A stretch of 64,000 bases of DNA, from the NCBI GenBank assembly GCA_016801885.1, contig CM028889.1, positions 10,789,001-10,853,000 on the forward strand, read 5' to 3'. Below, one piece after another: positions 13,501 through 23,705 of the stretch. Position 1 is the stretch's first letter. The number at the start of each line of letters is the position of its first letter. The position numbers and the translations under genes are program-made. The notes below the pieces were generated by a model. The model was not told where the DNA came from. It saw only the letters and a program-made list of their open reading frames with translations, and did not search any database. Source of the DNA: Toxotes chatareus. Taxonomy: Eukaryota > Chordata > Actinopteri > Toxotidae.

Positions 13501-14926
13501 GCTAATGAGTTGCTAATACATTTTGGGTAAATGGTAAGTTTGTTCTAATTGTTTTCTTTCACGATTGTGAACTCTATTTTTGTGTTTACTTGATTAATTA
13601 ATGTGGTGTCCTACAGATTTACACTGGCAACAGCATAACCACTGCAGCATAGAAACTGTGCCCCTATACATGCTCCACCATGACATAACATAATATGTCT
13701 GTGTCTTCAGGCCATAAATATGGCCAGTGATGATGCATTCATCCTGAACCTTCTGGCTAAGGTCTTCTTTCTGCTGGGCAAACACGAAATGGCCACAGGG
13801 ATCAGCAACATGGCCCTAAATGTGCTGCCAGATCCAGAGCTCAACTGGCAGGCTTACTGCACCCGCGCCAAGGTACTGCAGCCGAAGTACATCAAGTCAA
13901 TGCCAAAATCAAGCCTGCAAACATCAGTCAGTTACCATGTAAAATCCCTTCAATGCTTGAGAATCTGAATGAATTTAAACTGGATAAACATTAGATCTAA
14001 TGTTTAAGCTGGTATGTGCTATCAATTGATGTATTGGTAACAATTCAATTTTACACTCCAAACAGCTGCATTAAATGATTATGTTTACATTTGATAAGAT
14101 GTCAACAAAAATGGTGCATCGTGCAAATATTTATAAATGTGTTCCTTTTAGATCAACATGATGCTCTATGCCAGGGACCTGGAGAAGGCAAAACATGGTC
14201 AAGGTGGAATCCCAGACCGACAGAGGCTAACAGAGGCCAGAAAAGACTTGGACAAGGTCCTGACTGTACGTCCATGTCTGCGAACTCACCTAGAGATGGC
14301 ACAGGTAAAGGCATAAACAAATAAGGAGCAATATCGATAGATTTTTGTACAGCAACAGAGTTTTCATATCCATGTGTTCCTCTTTAGGTGTACTACTACA
14401 TGGGCGTAGATGCACTCCAGGAGAGCCTTTTTTGGTGGATGAGGGAGCAGTGAATAGTGCGTTGGTGAGCTTGTCCCATGCCCTACAGTTTAAGTTGGGT
14501 GACAGTTTGCCAGACCTCCATGTGCTCAGAGGGCGCTGCCTCCAGCTGAAAGGTGAGGAGCAGAACGCTACAGACTGTTTCAAACAGGCCGTGGAGTTAG
14601 AAAGACCAGGAAGCACAGATACCACAGCCCTGCGCTGCCTCCTAGAGGCCCTCCTGGCTCTGTTCATGCAGGGAGGCCCTGATTCCAGTCCTGCTATCAC
14701 CCAGCTAGAGATGTGGGTGCAAAAGGCAGAGGAGAGGTACCCTAAGGACATTGTGAAGGCTGAGCTGAGGTGCCTTTACAGGACTCACACAGCAGAGGTC
14801 ACAGAGTTATCCAGGGCTCTGATCAGGACAGGACGGTTGGATCTAGTGAGGAGGCTACTGGAAACAGTGGTGCCTAAACAACTGGGTAAGAGGAAACCAG
14901 TTGCAAGGTCTTTGTCCTTCACATGA
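10516..14926 (+). CDS. ttc22: TTC22, tetratricopeptide repeat protein 22 (frame break in last exon)
   Basis: TTC22 is a TPR-repeat protein of unknown biochemical role. Eight coding exons can be read: 10516-10778, 11533-11833, 12220-12275, 12362-12477, 12999-13117, 13711-13872, 14152-14304 and 14388-14926. All have GT/AG borders and consistent phase through exon 7. Conserved blocks shared with human TTC22 are the N-terminal FIPGHFHLDLSLN, the TPR segment DPGNLNAWANLGYVYDKLG, ALAWCYIGIMLERKDEF, the DPELNWQAYCTRAK block, VYYYMGVDALQ and the C-terminal RSLSF. The ATG at 10516 is chosen because MEGDNTDDIE aligns with the human start; an upstream in-frame GTG extension is not needed. The frame breaks in a run of six T at 14428-14433. 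As printed, translation stops at 14451-14453 after about 411 residues; with the downstream frame restored the protein would be about 569 residues, the usual family length. A poly(A) signal AATAAA lies at 15402-15407. Confidence 0.93.
10930..11395. repeat. Interspersed repeat common in percomorph fish, in TTC22 intron 1
   Basis: The sequence contains phrases typical of a very abundant teleost repeat: a stretch on mineral-like short words GCTAACATTTGCTAATTAG, then GGCTGATGGGAATGTCATTA, then two copies of AGGGATCACC/ATTACC-type segments, and GGATTCATCCTCTGGG. It ends with a run of CAGACAGACAGACTA. I recognise it from memory of fish genomic sequence and cannot name the repeat family with certainty. 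It does not touch a coding exon. Confidence 0.65.
12515..12805. repeat. Interspersed repeat fragment in TTC22 intron 4
   Basis: This holds the phrase AAAATACTCCATTACAAGTA and ends near TACTTTCCACCACTGG. Both belong to a widespread teleost short interspersed element. Related fragments occur near 56.56-56.74 kb and 61.73-61.83 kb in this window. Family assignment is from memory. Confidence 0.6.
14427..14434 (+). other. ttc22: Frame break in TTC22 exon 8 at a T6 run
   Basis: The conserved upstream segment VYYYMGVDALQES is in one frame and the conserved downstream segment LVDEGAVNSALVSL is in another. The only sequence between them is C followed by six T. One extra T, or two fewer, would join the frames. 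Everything downstream to the stop at 14926 is free of stops and matches the family. Confidence 0.85.
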
Positions 14927-17900
14927 GGTAAATATATGACTTTAATAGATATACTTTGGCCTTCTCTGATGCATTAGAAAGGCAAGACTCGTTCAGAAAC
15001 CTTGAGAGGAGAATATCTCTGCACTGTTGCCAGGCTGGTCTGGGCCTCGGTCACAGAAGCCTCTGACAGCACCTCTCCACATTAAGATATGTTTTGGAGC
15101 ATATTTCAACTAAAGAAATATTAGGTAAAAGTTACATACTGCAGCTTAAATGTATCTGACAGGTGACAAGAAGTTGAAACAGAACTTATCAGCTAAGTGT
15201 TCACTGATAATGCATTTCTTATACTTTTCTTACAATATTCACTTGTTGTAACTAAAGTATGCTGAAACAATTGTGACAACAATTTGTTGATTTGATGTTA
15301 AGTTGCAAAGAGCCGTGAATCTGCAAAACCACAAAACACTGCTTTTCTTATGTAATTTACACATTATTCTTTTGTTGTCTTTAACTTATTGTTGGAAGGA
15401 CAATAAAATATTAAAAACTGTCTTAAAATTGAACACATCCAGATTGTTCTTTTCAAAACAGTTCAACATTATATTCCAACCACATGCTGTGTATGAGTTT
15501 AAATACTGTGGTAATACTAACAAGTGGTTTTTATTTCAGTTCTTCATAGTTTCAGGTTTTGCTTTGTTTGTATTTAGTGGCCAACATGTCAGTCATCATT
15601 GAAAACAATTTATTTCAATCACAGCTGGGGGGGGGGGGGGAAGGAAGGAAGGAAATGCATCTCTGAAAAAATGTGAACTATATCTTGTCTTAATCATTTT
15701 ACATCAAATAAAAAGATAAGACTACGTGCACAAATGAAAACCTGATGTTCTACATTCCAAAGTGCTTTGGAAGAAGCATGTCTGTTAACAGCCAGTTTAC
15801 CGCAGGTTATGTACATTTAATGTCATCATCCGTGATCTAACTACTCAAGATGAAACTCCAAACTTCCCCTGGGTGAGCAAAGGACACCAGTGGAAAACAG
15901 TGTGATGTTATTAAAGAACAACAAAGGAGGTTGTTAGATGGGACGAGAAAACATCAGACCTTTGGCATGGGGGTGTCAGCTGTTCATTTCCCATTTCCCA
16001 AGACAGTCAATGGTTTCTTGACAACAATCATCACCATGCATTTATTACTATAACTATGATGATGAAGGTCTGCTAAAGAAGAAGCAATTTTAACCCAAAC
16101 CACGATCTTGACCCAATCAAACATTAACTATAGTACAAGGTGGGTGTACAGAATCAGCATGTGCATTCAGCAAGTTTCAATAATGTCCAATTATATGAGC
16201 TCCTCTCATCCATTTTAAAAGCTGACAGATGGAATGAGCCAGGTGGAGTTAACCCCTGTAAAGCACATTAATATACAGTATGACATTCTACAAGTTGCTA
16301 TGGGCAACTCACAGCCAGAACATCAGTTTTGCTGTTGTGCTCAGTGACATGTGGATAACATTACTGGTCAAACTATTTTGCCAGTTGATGACTTTGCTTT
16401 AATCACACTAATTGTACTTCAATGCACATCAATTTGCAATTCATGAAAAAAATGTGTCAACGTATTTCAAAGGTGTTATGTGATTCCGAAGAGGTCTCTG
16501 TGCTTCTGCCTCAGTGAACTAAAACCAGAAAAGTTGCCTTTCATCTGCAGAAACACAAACATGATCTTGTGCCAAAATAAACACATCAGCATCACTCACT
16601 CATAATCGCTGGCCTATCCTTTCATTTTGTCACAGCTGCAGAGGTGATAACGTAGCTTCCAGCTTAATGATGAACAACAGCATTTTCACAACAGAATCTC
16701 TTAATCTGAACACAGAAATAAATACAGAGAGCTGGGGCAACAGGGAGCGTTTCCAGGGTCCTTTTTTTACTGGCTGGAACTTGAAAAAACAAATTAAAAC
16801 TTGGATGGTATTGTTGTCCCAGGGGCCAGATTTTTTGATAATTTTGAAATCTTCATTGTTCCATGTTCAGTAGCTTATAGTCTCCTTCCCTGCTGTTGTT
16901 GCTGCATTGCTACCTTTCTTGGTACATTACTGACACCCACAGAGCAGTGGAAAAAGGTGAAGCAGCTGGCAGAAAAAACGTATCATTACCCACATGCATA
17001 ATTGTGGATGTGCATGAGTGCAAACGTAATTAATCCACCCTTAAAAATATTGCTCAATGTCAAAACTCCACAGGGTACCTTTAAGGTCAGGGACCAACCA
17101 TGGTATCAGTCAAAAGAACGACTGTTAACTGTTTGTAGAAAACAGGATGTAAACAGCAGTCTCCCATGTCAAAGTCTAACATTCTGTTGACCCATCCAGT
17201 CACCCTAACTTTCTTCCTGTGGGAACTTTGTGGCAGTTTAACAACATCACATTTCCTCCATTGCTCCCAGAGGACGAGAGTCATAATTGCTGAGACTGCT
17301 ACGTAAAAATCAGTTTTGGAAATTTGCTGAACGGCTTAATTCTGTCATTTTTCTTTTTTCTACATTGTGCCACACTGTGCAAGGTTTGCACCACTGTTAA
17401 TGGTCAGCAAAATTCCAAACATTTGTTAGAGCTGGTCACTTTGTTGTGCACTTGCACCAGGATATTATGCTTATGCTTTCATCCACTTTCAAGAAAATAA
17501 GGCCCTTTGAGACTTAAAACAAGGCAATGTAACCGTGAGGTTTAACTTTTTCAGTAGGCAGATTTTCCAGTAGGCACAGTTATCTTCATCACAATCCCAT
17601 CTTGGACTATGCACCACATTTCTATGTATTTATCCCTCTTTATAAAATGTAACAAGTAGCTAATATAAATACACTTATTAGAGAAGATGTTGTGACTGTT
17701 GCCTGTGTGTAAGGTTCAGTATCAAAGTTCCTGATGTGCCAAGAACTAGAGCAACAACTCTCTTTCATCTTCATCAACATTTCATTTGATGCAATTTGAA
17801 CCCACATTTGCTACAATACCATGGAAATACTTTTCTTAAGAAATACTTTTTGTTTCTCTTCTCTTGAAAAAATAAGATTCAGGTTTTGTAGCATTCTTTG

Positions 17901-18964
17901 AGTTTACAAGAGTTATTAAACATGTATAAAATGCCCCCCCTTCAGAGTAAAAAATTCATTTTTTGCAAAGCTGCAGAGGTGACAACACTTCCATCTCAAT
18001 CAGGTAAAATCTTGAAGATTGCCGATTAAAAATTGGTATTTATCAATATATTTATCAGCAGATATTTATCCTAAAAACTTTAAATAAAATTTAATACAAT
18101 CTGCAGTAAAATTTGTAAGATTCAGAAAAAGAGGGGATTACAAAAAACAAAAACAAGACAGATTTTCTCCTCATTTGTAACATAGCCATATGCACCAGTT
18201 TTTTACATTTACTAACCTCAAAACAAAAACAGACAAAACCTGGTTATTTTTCAAGGTTGGTTTGGTTGTTTGGAGAGTATACTTTTAATTGATTCAATTA
18301 TTTACAGCTTTATTTATTTATTTGCAGCTGAGATTTCTTGGTTTAATAAAATGTAGCTTTTACTACTGGTATTGAAGTGGCCCTCGTGCATCAATATTGA
18401 AACATAAAAATTATAGTGAAAGGATAAAACTGAATCGCAATGCTAACCTCAACGTGCAAATATGCCTAAAATCTTCATTATTTCATTTGTCATTTCAAGC
18501 CTTGTACGGTATTTCTATTCAAGGCTTGAGATGATATTTCTACAAGGACTTGTGATTTGTGTTTTACACAAATACCAGTAAGGCCTTAACACATGTTTGT
18601 CTTTTAACTAAAATTTTAGCATCAGTATAATTTTTAAAGTATTACTACAGTACCTTATCCCAAATATTTTTTTTCTGCTACAGCTGGCTGGGGTTTTTAT
18701 CAGCTGAAACATCACTGAAGCAGTCGATTACCATCGAACTGGATATCACCCTACTTTTGTGTCAAATTACCACTCTATGTTATGCATTAATATTCAGGTA
18801 GAAAATTGTATATTAAAGAAATGGTGTTCACACTCTGAATGATAGCTTCTAATATTTCTTTCAGAGTCAAGAAGTTCTAAATCCAGGGATTTCCTCATCA
18901 GCATTCAATTTTAGATTTCAAGAGCTAATCAGATCATCACCATCACCATCATCATCTGGAGCCA
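14927..18964. other. Intergenic spacer, TTC22 3' flank to the PLAC8-like cluster
   Basis: The start contains the likely TTC22 3' UTR, with an AATAAA at 15402-15407. A G-run of about twelve followed by GGAA repeats sits at about 15628-15655. The rest is AT-rich with short unsupported open frames. No exon, RNA gene or recognised domain was found. Confidence 0.5.
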
Positions 18965-19363
18965 ATGGCAGGACAAGAGTGGAGCTCTGGCCTCTTTGAC
19001 TGTTGGGAGGACAAATATTCTTGTAAGAATCAATACCAGACTGATATTCATTCAAATTTGTTTTTTTTTTGGATAGCCTTTGAAAAGGCCTAATTTTTAT
19101 TTCTTTAGCGACATCAAAATCACAGAGAGAAACTTTATATGACACAACTACTAATTCTAACTGCATGTTTTTCAGGTTGCTATGCTTTCTGGTGCTTGCC
19201 TTGCTTTGCCTGCACTATTTCAAAAGCACTTGGAGAGAATGGTTTACTGCCGTTGTGTGACTTGTGCAGCCCTGCCGTAGCAGCTGTCGGTGGGATACCT
19301 CTGTGCGTGCCTCCTGTAGCCTTGTCTTTCAGGATTGCCATGAGACACAAATATGGTATCAAG
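18965..19363 (+). CDS. PLAC8/onzin-like gene, copy 1 (two exons, third exon missing)
   Basis: Members of the PLAC8 (onzin, cornifelin, zebrafish ponzr) family are small cysteine-rich proteins. Exon 1 (18965-19022) reads MAGQEWSSGLFDCWEDKYS and ends at a GTAAG donor. Exon 2 (19176-19363) reads CCYAFWCLPCFACTISKALG, continues through LPLCDLCSPAVAAVGGIPLC, and ends KYGIK at a GTATGA donor. The exon 2 length of 188 bases and both phases match copies 2 and 3 exactly. The third exon, with the ICKDIA...CSWCQMHREL block, cannot be found in the 2 kb before copy 2. The copy is therefore a partial gene, or it splices into an exon of copy 2. Exon 1 is three codons shorter than in the other copies. Confidence 0.75.
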
Positions 19364-19943
19364 GTATGATATCTGTGAAACTAATGTACACTGATTTCAT
19401 ACATCATGTAAAATTAAAGCCTCGTCCCCAGCACTGTACATCTACAAATGTACATATCCTCTTATGAAGTATATGTAATTCAACTCAGAACAGTTGTCTG
19501 TGATGTGTTAAAGTTTCCCTGATTATTATTTGTGTGTGGGGATTACAGAGAGGGATTAGTTTCTATCGCAGTTTTTCCAAGGAGTTGTAATAATTATTAT
19601 GACATTTGTAGTTCAGTTAGAGTAATACAAATATTAATTGTTAACTGGTATAAAAATTGCTATAACAACATTTACATAGCACAAAATGGCAGTTAAATCT
19701 ATTCAAATGACTGGGAAATATCCGATTCCACCTTACTTAGCTTTAATAAATTAATAAATTCAGAATCCCACTATATTTTTAAACCATCTGTGACCATTTC
19801 ATGTGCTGGGAGGTGAACAGATATCTATAGAGATGTTGTGTTACCTCTGCCTTTGTTATTTAATCTCTCTTAAAGCCAGTAAAGATGCTGTGTCACTGTG
19901 TTTTGATTCATATCTCTATACTGGTGCAGGTCCATGAAGCTGT

Positions 19944-19961
19944 GCCCAGCAGGGGGCCCCC
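19944..19961 (+). promoter_or_regulatory. CTCF-like motif
   Basis: GCCCAGCAGGGGGCCCCC matches the CTCF core CCAGCAGGGGGC, then departs from the usual GC ending. It lies just right of PLAC8-like copy 1. Binding is only inferred from the motif. Confidence 0.4.
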
Positions 19962-20119
19962 AAGCCTCAGTGGCGAGTGTCATTGTAACAGAATAAAAGG
20001 ACTCACAGCACAGCACAGACATACAGCACCGCCTGCCAAAGACATTCTGAAAAAGTGAAAGACAAAAAGCTTAAACAAAAAAAAGAATGAGAGATAAACG
20101 GTGGGGTTTCCCCAATAAT

Positions 20120-20154
20120 AATACATTTATTATTTATTTAATAATAAATGTATT
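20120..20154. repeat. Perfect inverted repeat, 15-base arms
   Basis: The arms AATACATTTATTATT and AATAATAAATGTATT are exact reverse complements around a five-base loop. All of it is A/T-rich, so a hairpin or the remains of a small palindromic element are both possible. Confidence 0.85.
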
Positions 20155-20959
20155 CTTGTCTAGTGCGTGAGCACAAGTTTTGAGTTGTTTTGGCCAAAAG
20201 CAGACAGATGGTCTTCTTGTATTTGTTTGTTTTCATGGTTTGGATGTATTTCATTTCACAGGAGTATATTCACACGTCACCACGGGTCATTTGGTTTTTA
20301 GTCATGTATAATGGTGGTTCAGTCACACCACATGGGATTGAAGTGTTTGATGTTGAACCTCATCCTGTGAGTAGTGGTTTTATTTTGTTGGATGGAGAAC
20401 TATCTTTATGGCAGACAGGCTGCATTACTGGCTGCCCACAAAGGAATATCCTACAATCCAGATTTCAAAAGGACTGTGGGAACATAAGTCCCTCTGTGTA
20501 CAAGGTAAGAAAACAAATATCTATAAAAATTGTAATGTTTGTGTCGCTTTTTAAAGAGACACAACAGTTTTTTTGGCTTCTAGTGTCCGAATGGTGTACT
20601 TTCGTTTTCATTTGTCTTTCCCAGTATAGTCAGGTTCTGCAGCATAGTTTGATTTGTCTCTCAACATTCATTAGATGCCACTTCTCAATCAAGGCATATT
20701 CTTTCTGAGCTTTCCCAGGTGACAACAACAGGCTTTATCAGGTAAGGGTTTTAGGTTTTATAGTAAAAAAGAGATCTGGATCTCTTTTATCTCTTTTTTA
20801 TCTTTATTTATCTAACATAAGGTAAAGATTCACCTGTACAAAAGATAGAAAAAAGAAAAAAGATAGAAGAGATTATCATTAGGTAGACAGTACTGTTGTC
20901 AGTGCTGTTTGAGTATTGATTTTAGTTCTTATTTTTGAAAATTTGTTGCAGGTTAGTCC

Positions 20960-21045
20960 TGTAGACATTTTTAAATTCTTGTAGACATTTGAAATTCCAG
21001 TAGACACTTGAAAGCCTTGTAGACATTTGAAACTCCTGTAGACGC
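20960..21045. repeat. Short tandem repeat around the word TAGACATTTGAAA
   Basis: Five near copies of a unit of about 21 bases, built on CTTGTAGACATTTGAAATTC, run in tandem with point differences. It lies in non-coding DNA between PLAC8-like copies 1 and 2. Confidence 0.6.
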
Positions 21046-21426
21046 TGCTGTTGTGGTGGTTGTTCTTGGCACAGAACATATGAATAGGATATAAATGGGT
21101 TATAGGCTCCGTATAAAGAATAACCACCATCAGCTGGTTACCTGCTAATCCAGGGGCAATGAGTATACCCTATTAAAGTAACCACCGTTAAAACCGAAAG
21201 AAAGCTTTTCATTAGAGACATACTTTCACATTAATTGTCTTTACACAGGACATGACTGGATTTGATGTTCTATGAAATCAAAAACGTGAATTTTCATTAA
21301 CATGTATAATAAAGCAGTAAGGTGGTCTGAAATATAAAGATTATGTGTTGTAAATATTTTTTTGTAAAAATGCAACATAATCTGTGTGTGCTAACATATT
21401 CTGTCTGTGGTAAAGTTCAGCAGCCA

Positions 21427-22738
21427 ATGGCAGAACGTCCCTTGACAAACTGGAACAGCGGCCTCTTTGACTGTTGTGACGACATAAGCTCTTGTAAGAA
21501 TAAACCCCAGAGTGCCATGAAAACTTAATTTCTTTTGTGTCATTTTCTCAGTCATATAAAACAGCTTAGATTGTATTCTGCTGAACTGTAACCTTTGTTT
21601 TATTTTCAGGCTGCTATGGTTACTGGTGCTGCCCTTGCCATGCCTGCACAGTTTCAGGAAAATTTGGAGAGAATAAGTGTCTCCCAGTATGTGACCTCTT
21701 CAGCCCTGCCTTTTTAGTAGCCTGTGGAATTCCTCTGTGTGCGCCTCCTGTATCCTTATCTATGAGGGTTGCCATTCGAAACAGATATGGTATCAAGGTA
21801 TGGGAATGTAGAAGAATAATTCAAAGGATGGATACACATACTTTCACATTTGTCTTAAACCAGCCCTTGTATGCCCATATGTACATTATAAGCGCTTTTG
21901 TTCTCTGTAATTCTTCCCCCCCGTCAATGCTGGCAGTAGAGATATCCCACCCAAAATTTATAGGTCACCGCTATCAAACCTTATTTAATGTAAGCCTTTA
22001 GCAATCTGGCTTAGACAAATGAAGTGGGTCAGTACTGTTTCAAAGAACGTGACTCCATCCCTTTAATTTTCTCTGTAGACATTACAACGCCCTGCTTTAA
22101 AGTCCATAACTGGACTTTAAATGACAAGTGTGGGATACAGTTAAAAACAACATAATTTGTTCTCTGTTTTTCTGCAGGGTGATATCTGTAAGGACATCGC
22201 AATTACCTGTTTCTGTGTGTGGTGCTCCTGGTGTCAGATGCATCGTGAATTAAAACATCGCAAGGAGACCTCCACTCTGTTTAGCATGCAGCCTGATCCA
22301 CAGAAAATGCACTCTGCTCCACAGATGATGCAGCCTGCTCCATACATGATGACACAGTCTGCTCCACAGATGATGCAGTCTTATCCACCTGTGGCACAAC
22401 CTGCTCCACAGATGATGCAGTCTCATCCACCTGTGGCGCAGCCTGCTCCACAGATGATGCACTCTGCTCCACCAATGACACAGTCTGCTCCAGAGATGAT
22501 GCAGTCTCATCAACATGTGGCGCACCCTGCTCCACAGATGATGCAGCATGATCCACAGATGATCCACTCTGCTCCACAGATGATGCAGCCTCATCCACAT
22601 GTGGCACAGTCTGCTCCACAGATGATGCAGCCTCATCCACATGTGGCACAGTCTGCTCCACAGATGATGCAGCATGATCCACAAATGATGCAGCCTGGTC
22701 CTGGATACCCAGGTTCTACTGGCTTTGTGACCCAGTAA
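21427..22738 (+). CDS. PLAC8/onzin-like gene, copy 2, with Met/His/Pro repeat tail
   Basis: Three coding exons are read: 21427-21493, 21610-21797 and 22178-22738, giving 271 residues. Residues 1-23 carry WNSGLFDCCDDISSC. Residues 23-85 carry CCYGYWCCPCHACTVSG, CLPVCDLFSPAF and RNRYGIK. Residues 86-121 carry GDICKDIAITCFCVWCSWCQ and MHREL, all typical of the PLAC8 cysteine-rich domain. Unlike family members of usual length (about 110-150 residues), this one continues for about 150 residues with a 14-residue tandem repeat (type APQMMQSHPPVAQP) rich in Met, His, Gln and Pro. The reading frame is kept throughout and ends GSTGFVTQ. Exon phases are identical to copy 3. PLAC8-family proteins have been linked to immune cells, differentiation and, in plants and fungi, metal transport; the role here is not known. 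Confidence 0.9.
22286..22720 (+). repeat. In-frame 42-bp tandem repeat coding the PLAC8-like copy 2 tail
   Basis: About nine to ten units near 42 bases each encode 14-residue repeats anchored on APQMMQ, alternating with HPPVAQ or HPHVAQ. Variation is mainly at single codons and no unit shifts the frame. The opposite strand is also free of stops over the tract, which is a by-product of the repeat composition. Confidence 0.9.
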
Positions 22739-23127
22739 AGTGCTGCTGTGATTTCGTACAAAGCTTGGTGGCTTCTCACTGGCCTGTTCCATCTTATGAA
22801 AGAAACCTTATTTAGCTAAGATCATTTATCTATGGTGTGATAATGTTGTGGTGGTACTCAGTAAAAGCTGATTGTTAATTTGCCAGGTGTTACTTGATAT
22901 GACAACATTATTTGTAGAAATTATCACATTAACATGGCTGAAATGAGACAATGAGACAGTTGCTGCAGTCCACAATGACTATGCTTTAACATATATTAAA
23001 GACTGTTTCTGGTAATGATATACATCTTCCCCTCTTGTTTATGTGCTTTGTGTGAGCACCTCTGCTGCACTTATGCTCCTCCCCTGATAGGGACTGGTTG
23101 GTGTCTTGTGCTGATGTGGCTGAAATT
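22739..23127. other. 3' flank of PLAC8-like copy 2
   Basis: This is the likely 3' UTR and short spacer. An ATTAAA poly(A)-type signal is at 22995-23000. Nothing else is recognised. The 2.3-kb-type repeat sequence begins at about 23128. Confidence 0.5.
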
Positions 23128-23705
23128 AACAAAATAACAAAAAATAAACAAATGATCAAGCAGGTTTTCTTCATCCAAATGACAAAGTTAAATAAATTCA
23201 CAATAACAAAAATTAAAGAAAAGGATAACTATGAAAACAAAATGTTCTGCCATGGTCTTGTGATCTTTGAAAACCCTTCCACAGAGGATCAGCTGTAATT
23301 AGCAAGTCCAATATCCTGACGTACATGGAGACCGTCTCACAATAACAAAATTTTAAGAAAAAGGGTAACTATGAAAACAAAAGAATAAAAAAACACACAT
23401 AAACATGTAAAGTTAAACTAAAATAAATAACATGACAAGTATATGAAAAAGCTGCTAAAGGACAGAAAACTGACAAGAAGGGAGCAATGTGTGCAACAGA
23501 CAATGTAAAAGTAAATAGCATGGATAAAGACAGTAACAACATCACTGGAAGTTCAGCCACAGATTAAAGCCTCAGTTCACTCATAATCGAATTACAGCAG
23601 CAACAGAATCATTTAAGCAGAATTTATGGTCTGTCCAAACTTCAACATGTCTTCCTCACTCTGTTCCTTCAAGCACTGCAACGAGGCCTTAACTGTGTCC
23701 TCCCC
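23128..23705. repeat. Left-edge rearranged array fragment
   Basis: Two partial unit pieces are joined out of order. The block ending GGATAACTATGAAAACAAA runs directly into the ATGTTCTGCCATGG landmark at 23242, skipping the intervening unit sequence. The same unusual join recurs at 26154, so this edge is a duplicate of a rearranged unit. Confidence 0.75.

Larger units (their letters stand above)
19364..21426. other. Spacer between PLAC8-like copies 1 and 2
   Basis: No third exon for copy 1 is visible here. The stretch holds a CTCF-like motif at about 19944-19961, a 15-base-arm hairpin at 20120-20154, and an open plus-strand stretch at 20190-20508 that ends at a GTAAGA donor but resembles no protein I know. 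It also holds four imperfect repeats of a GTAGACA/TTGAAA type at about 20960-21045. Confidence 0.5.

Noticed and set aside
20190..20508. Plus-strand open stretch (VWMYFISQEYIHTSP and onward) ending at a GTAAGA donor
   Set aside because: No family resemblance, no acceptor with matching phase and no partner exons. It is treated as chance or as a relic.
20190..20708. Possible third exon for PLAC8-like copy 1
   Set aside because: The conserved ICKDIA and CSWCQ segment is not present in any frame between 19364 and 21426.
22250..22792. Minus-strand open frames of 133-180 codons opposite the PLAC8-like copy 2 tail
   Set aside because: They are shadows of the in-frame 42-base repeat on the plus strand; the plus frame has the PLAC8 core and proper exons.
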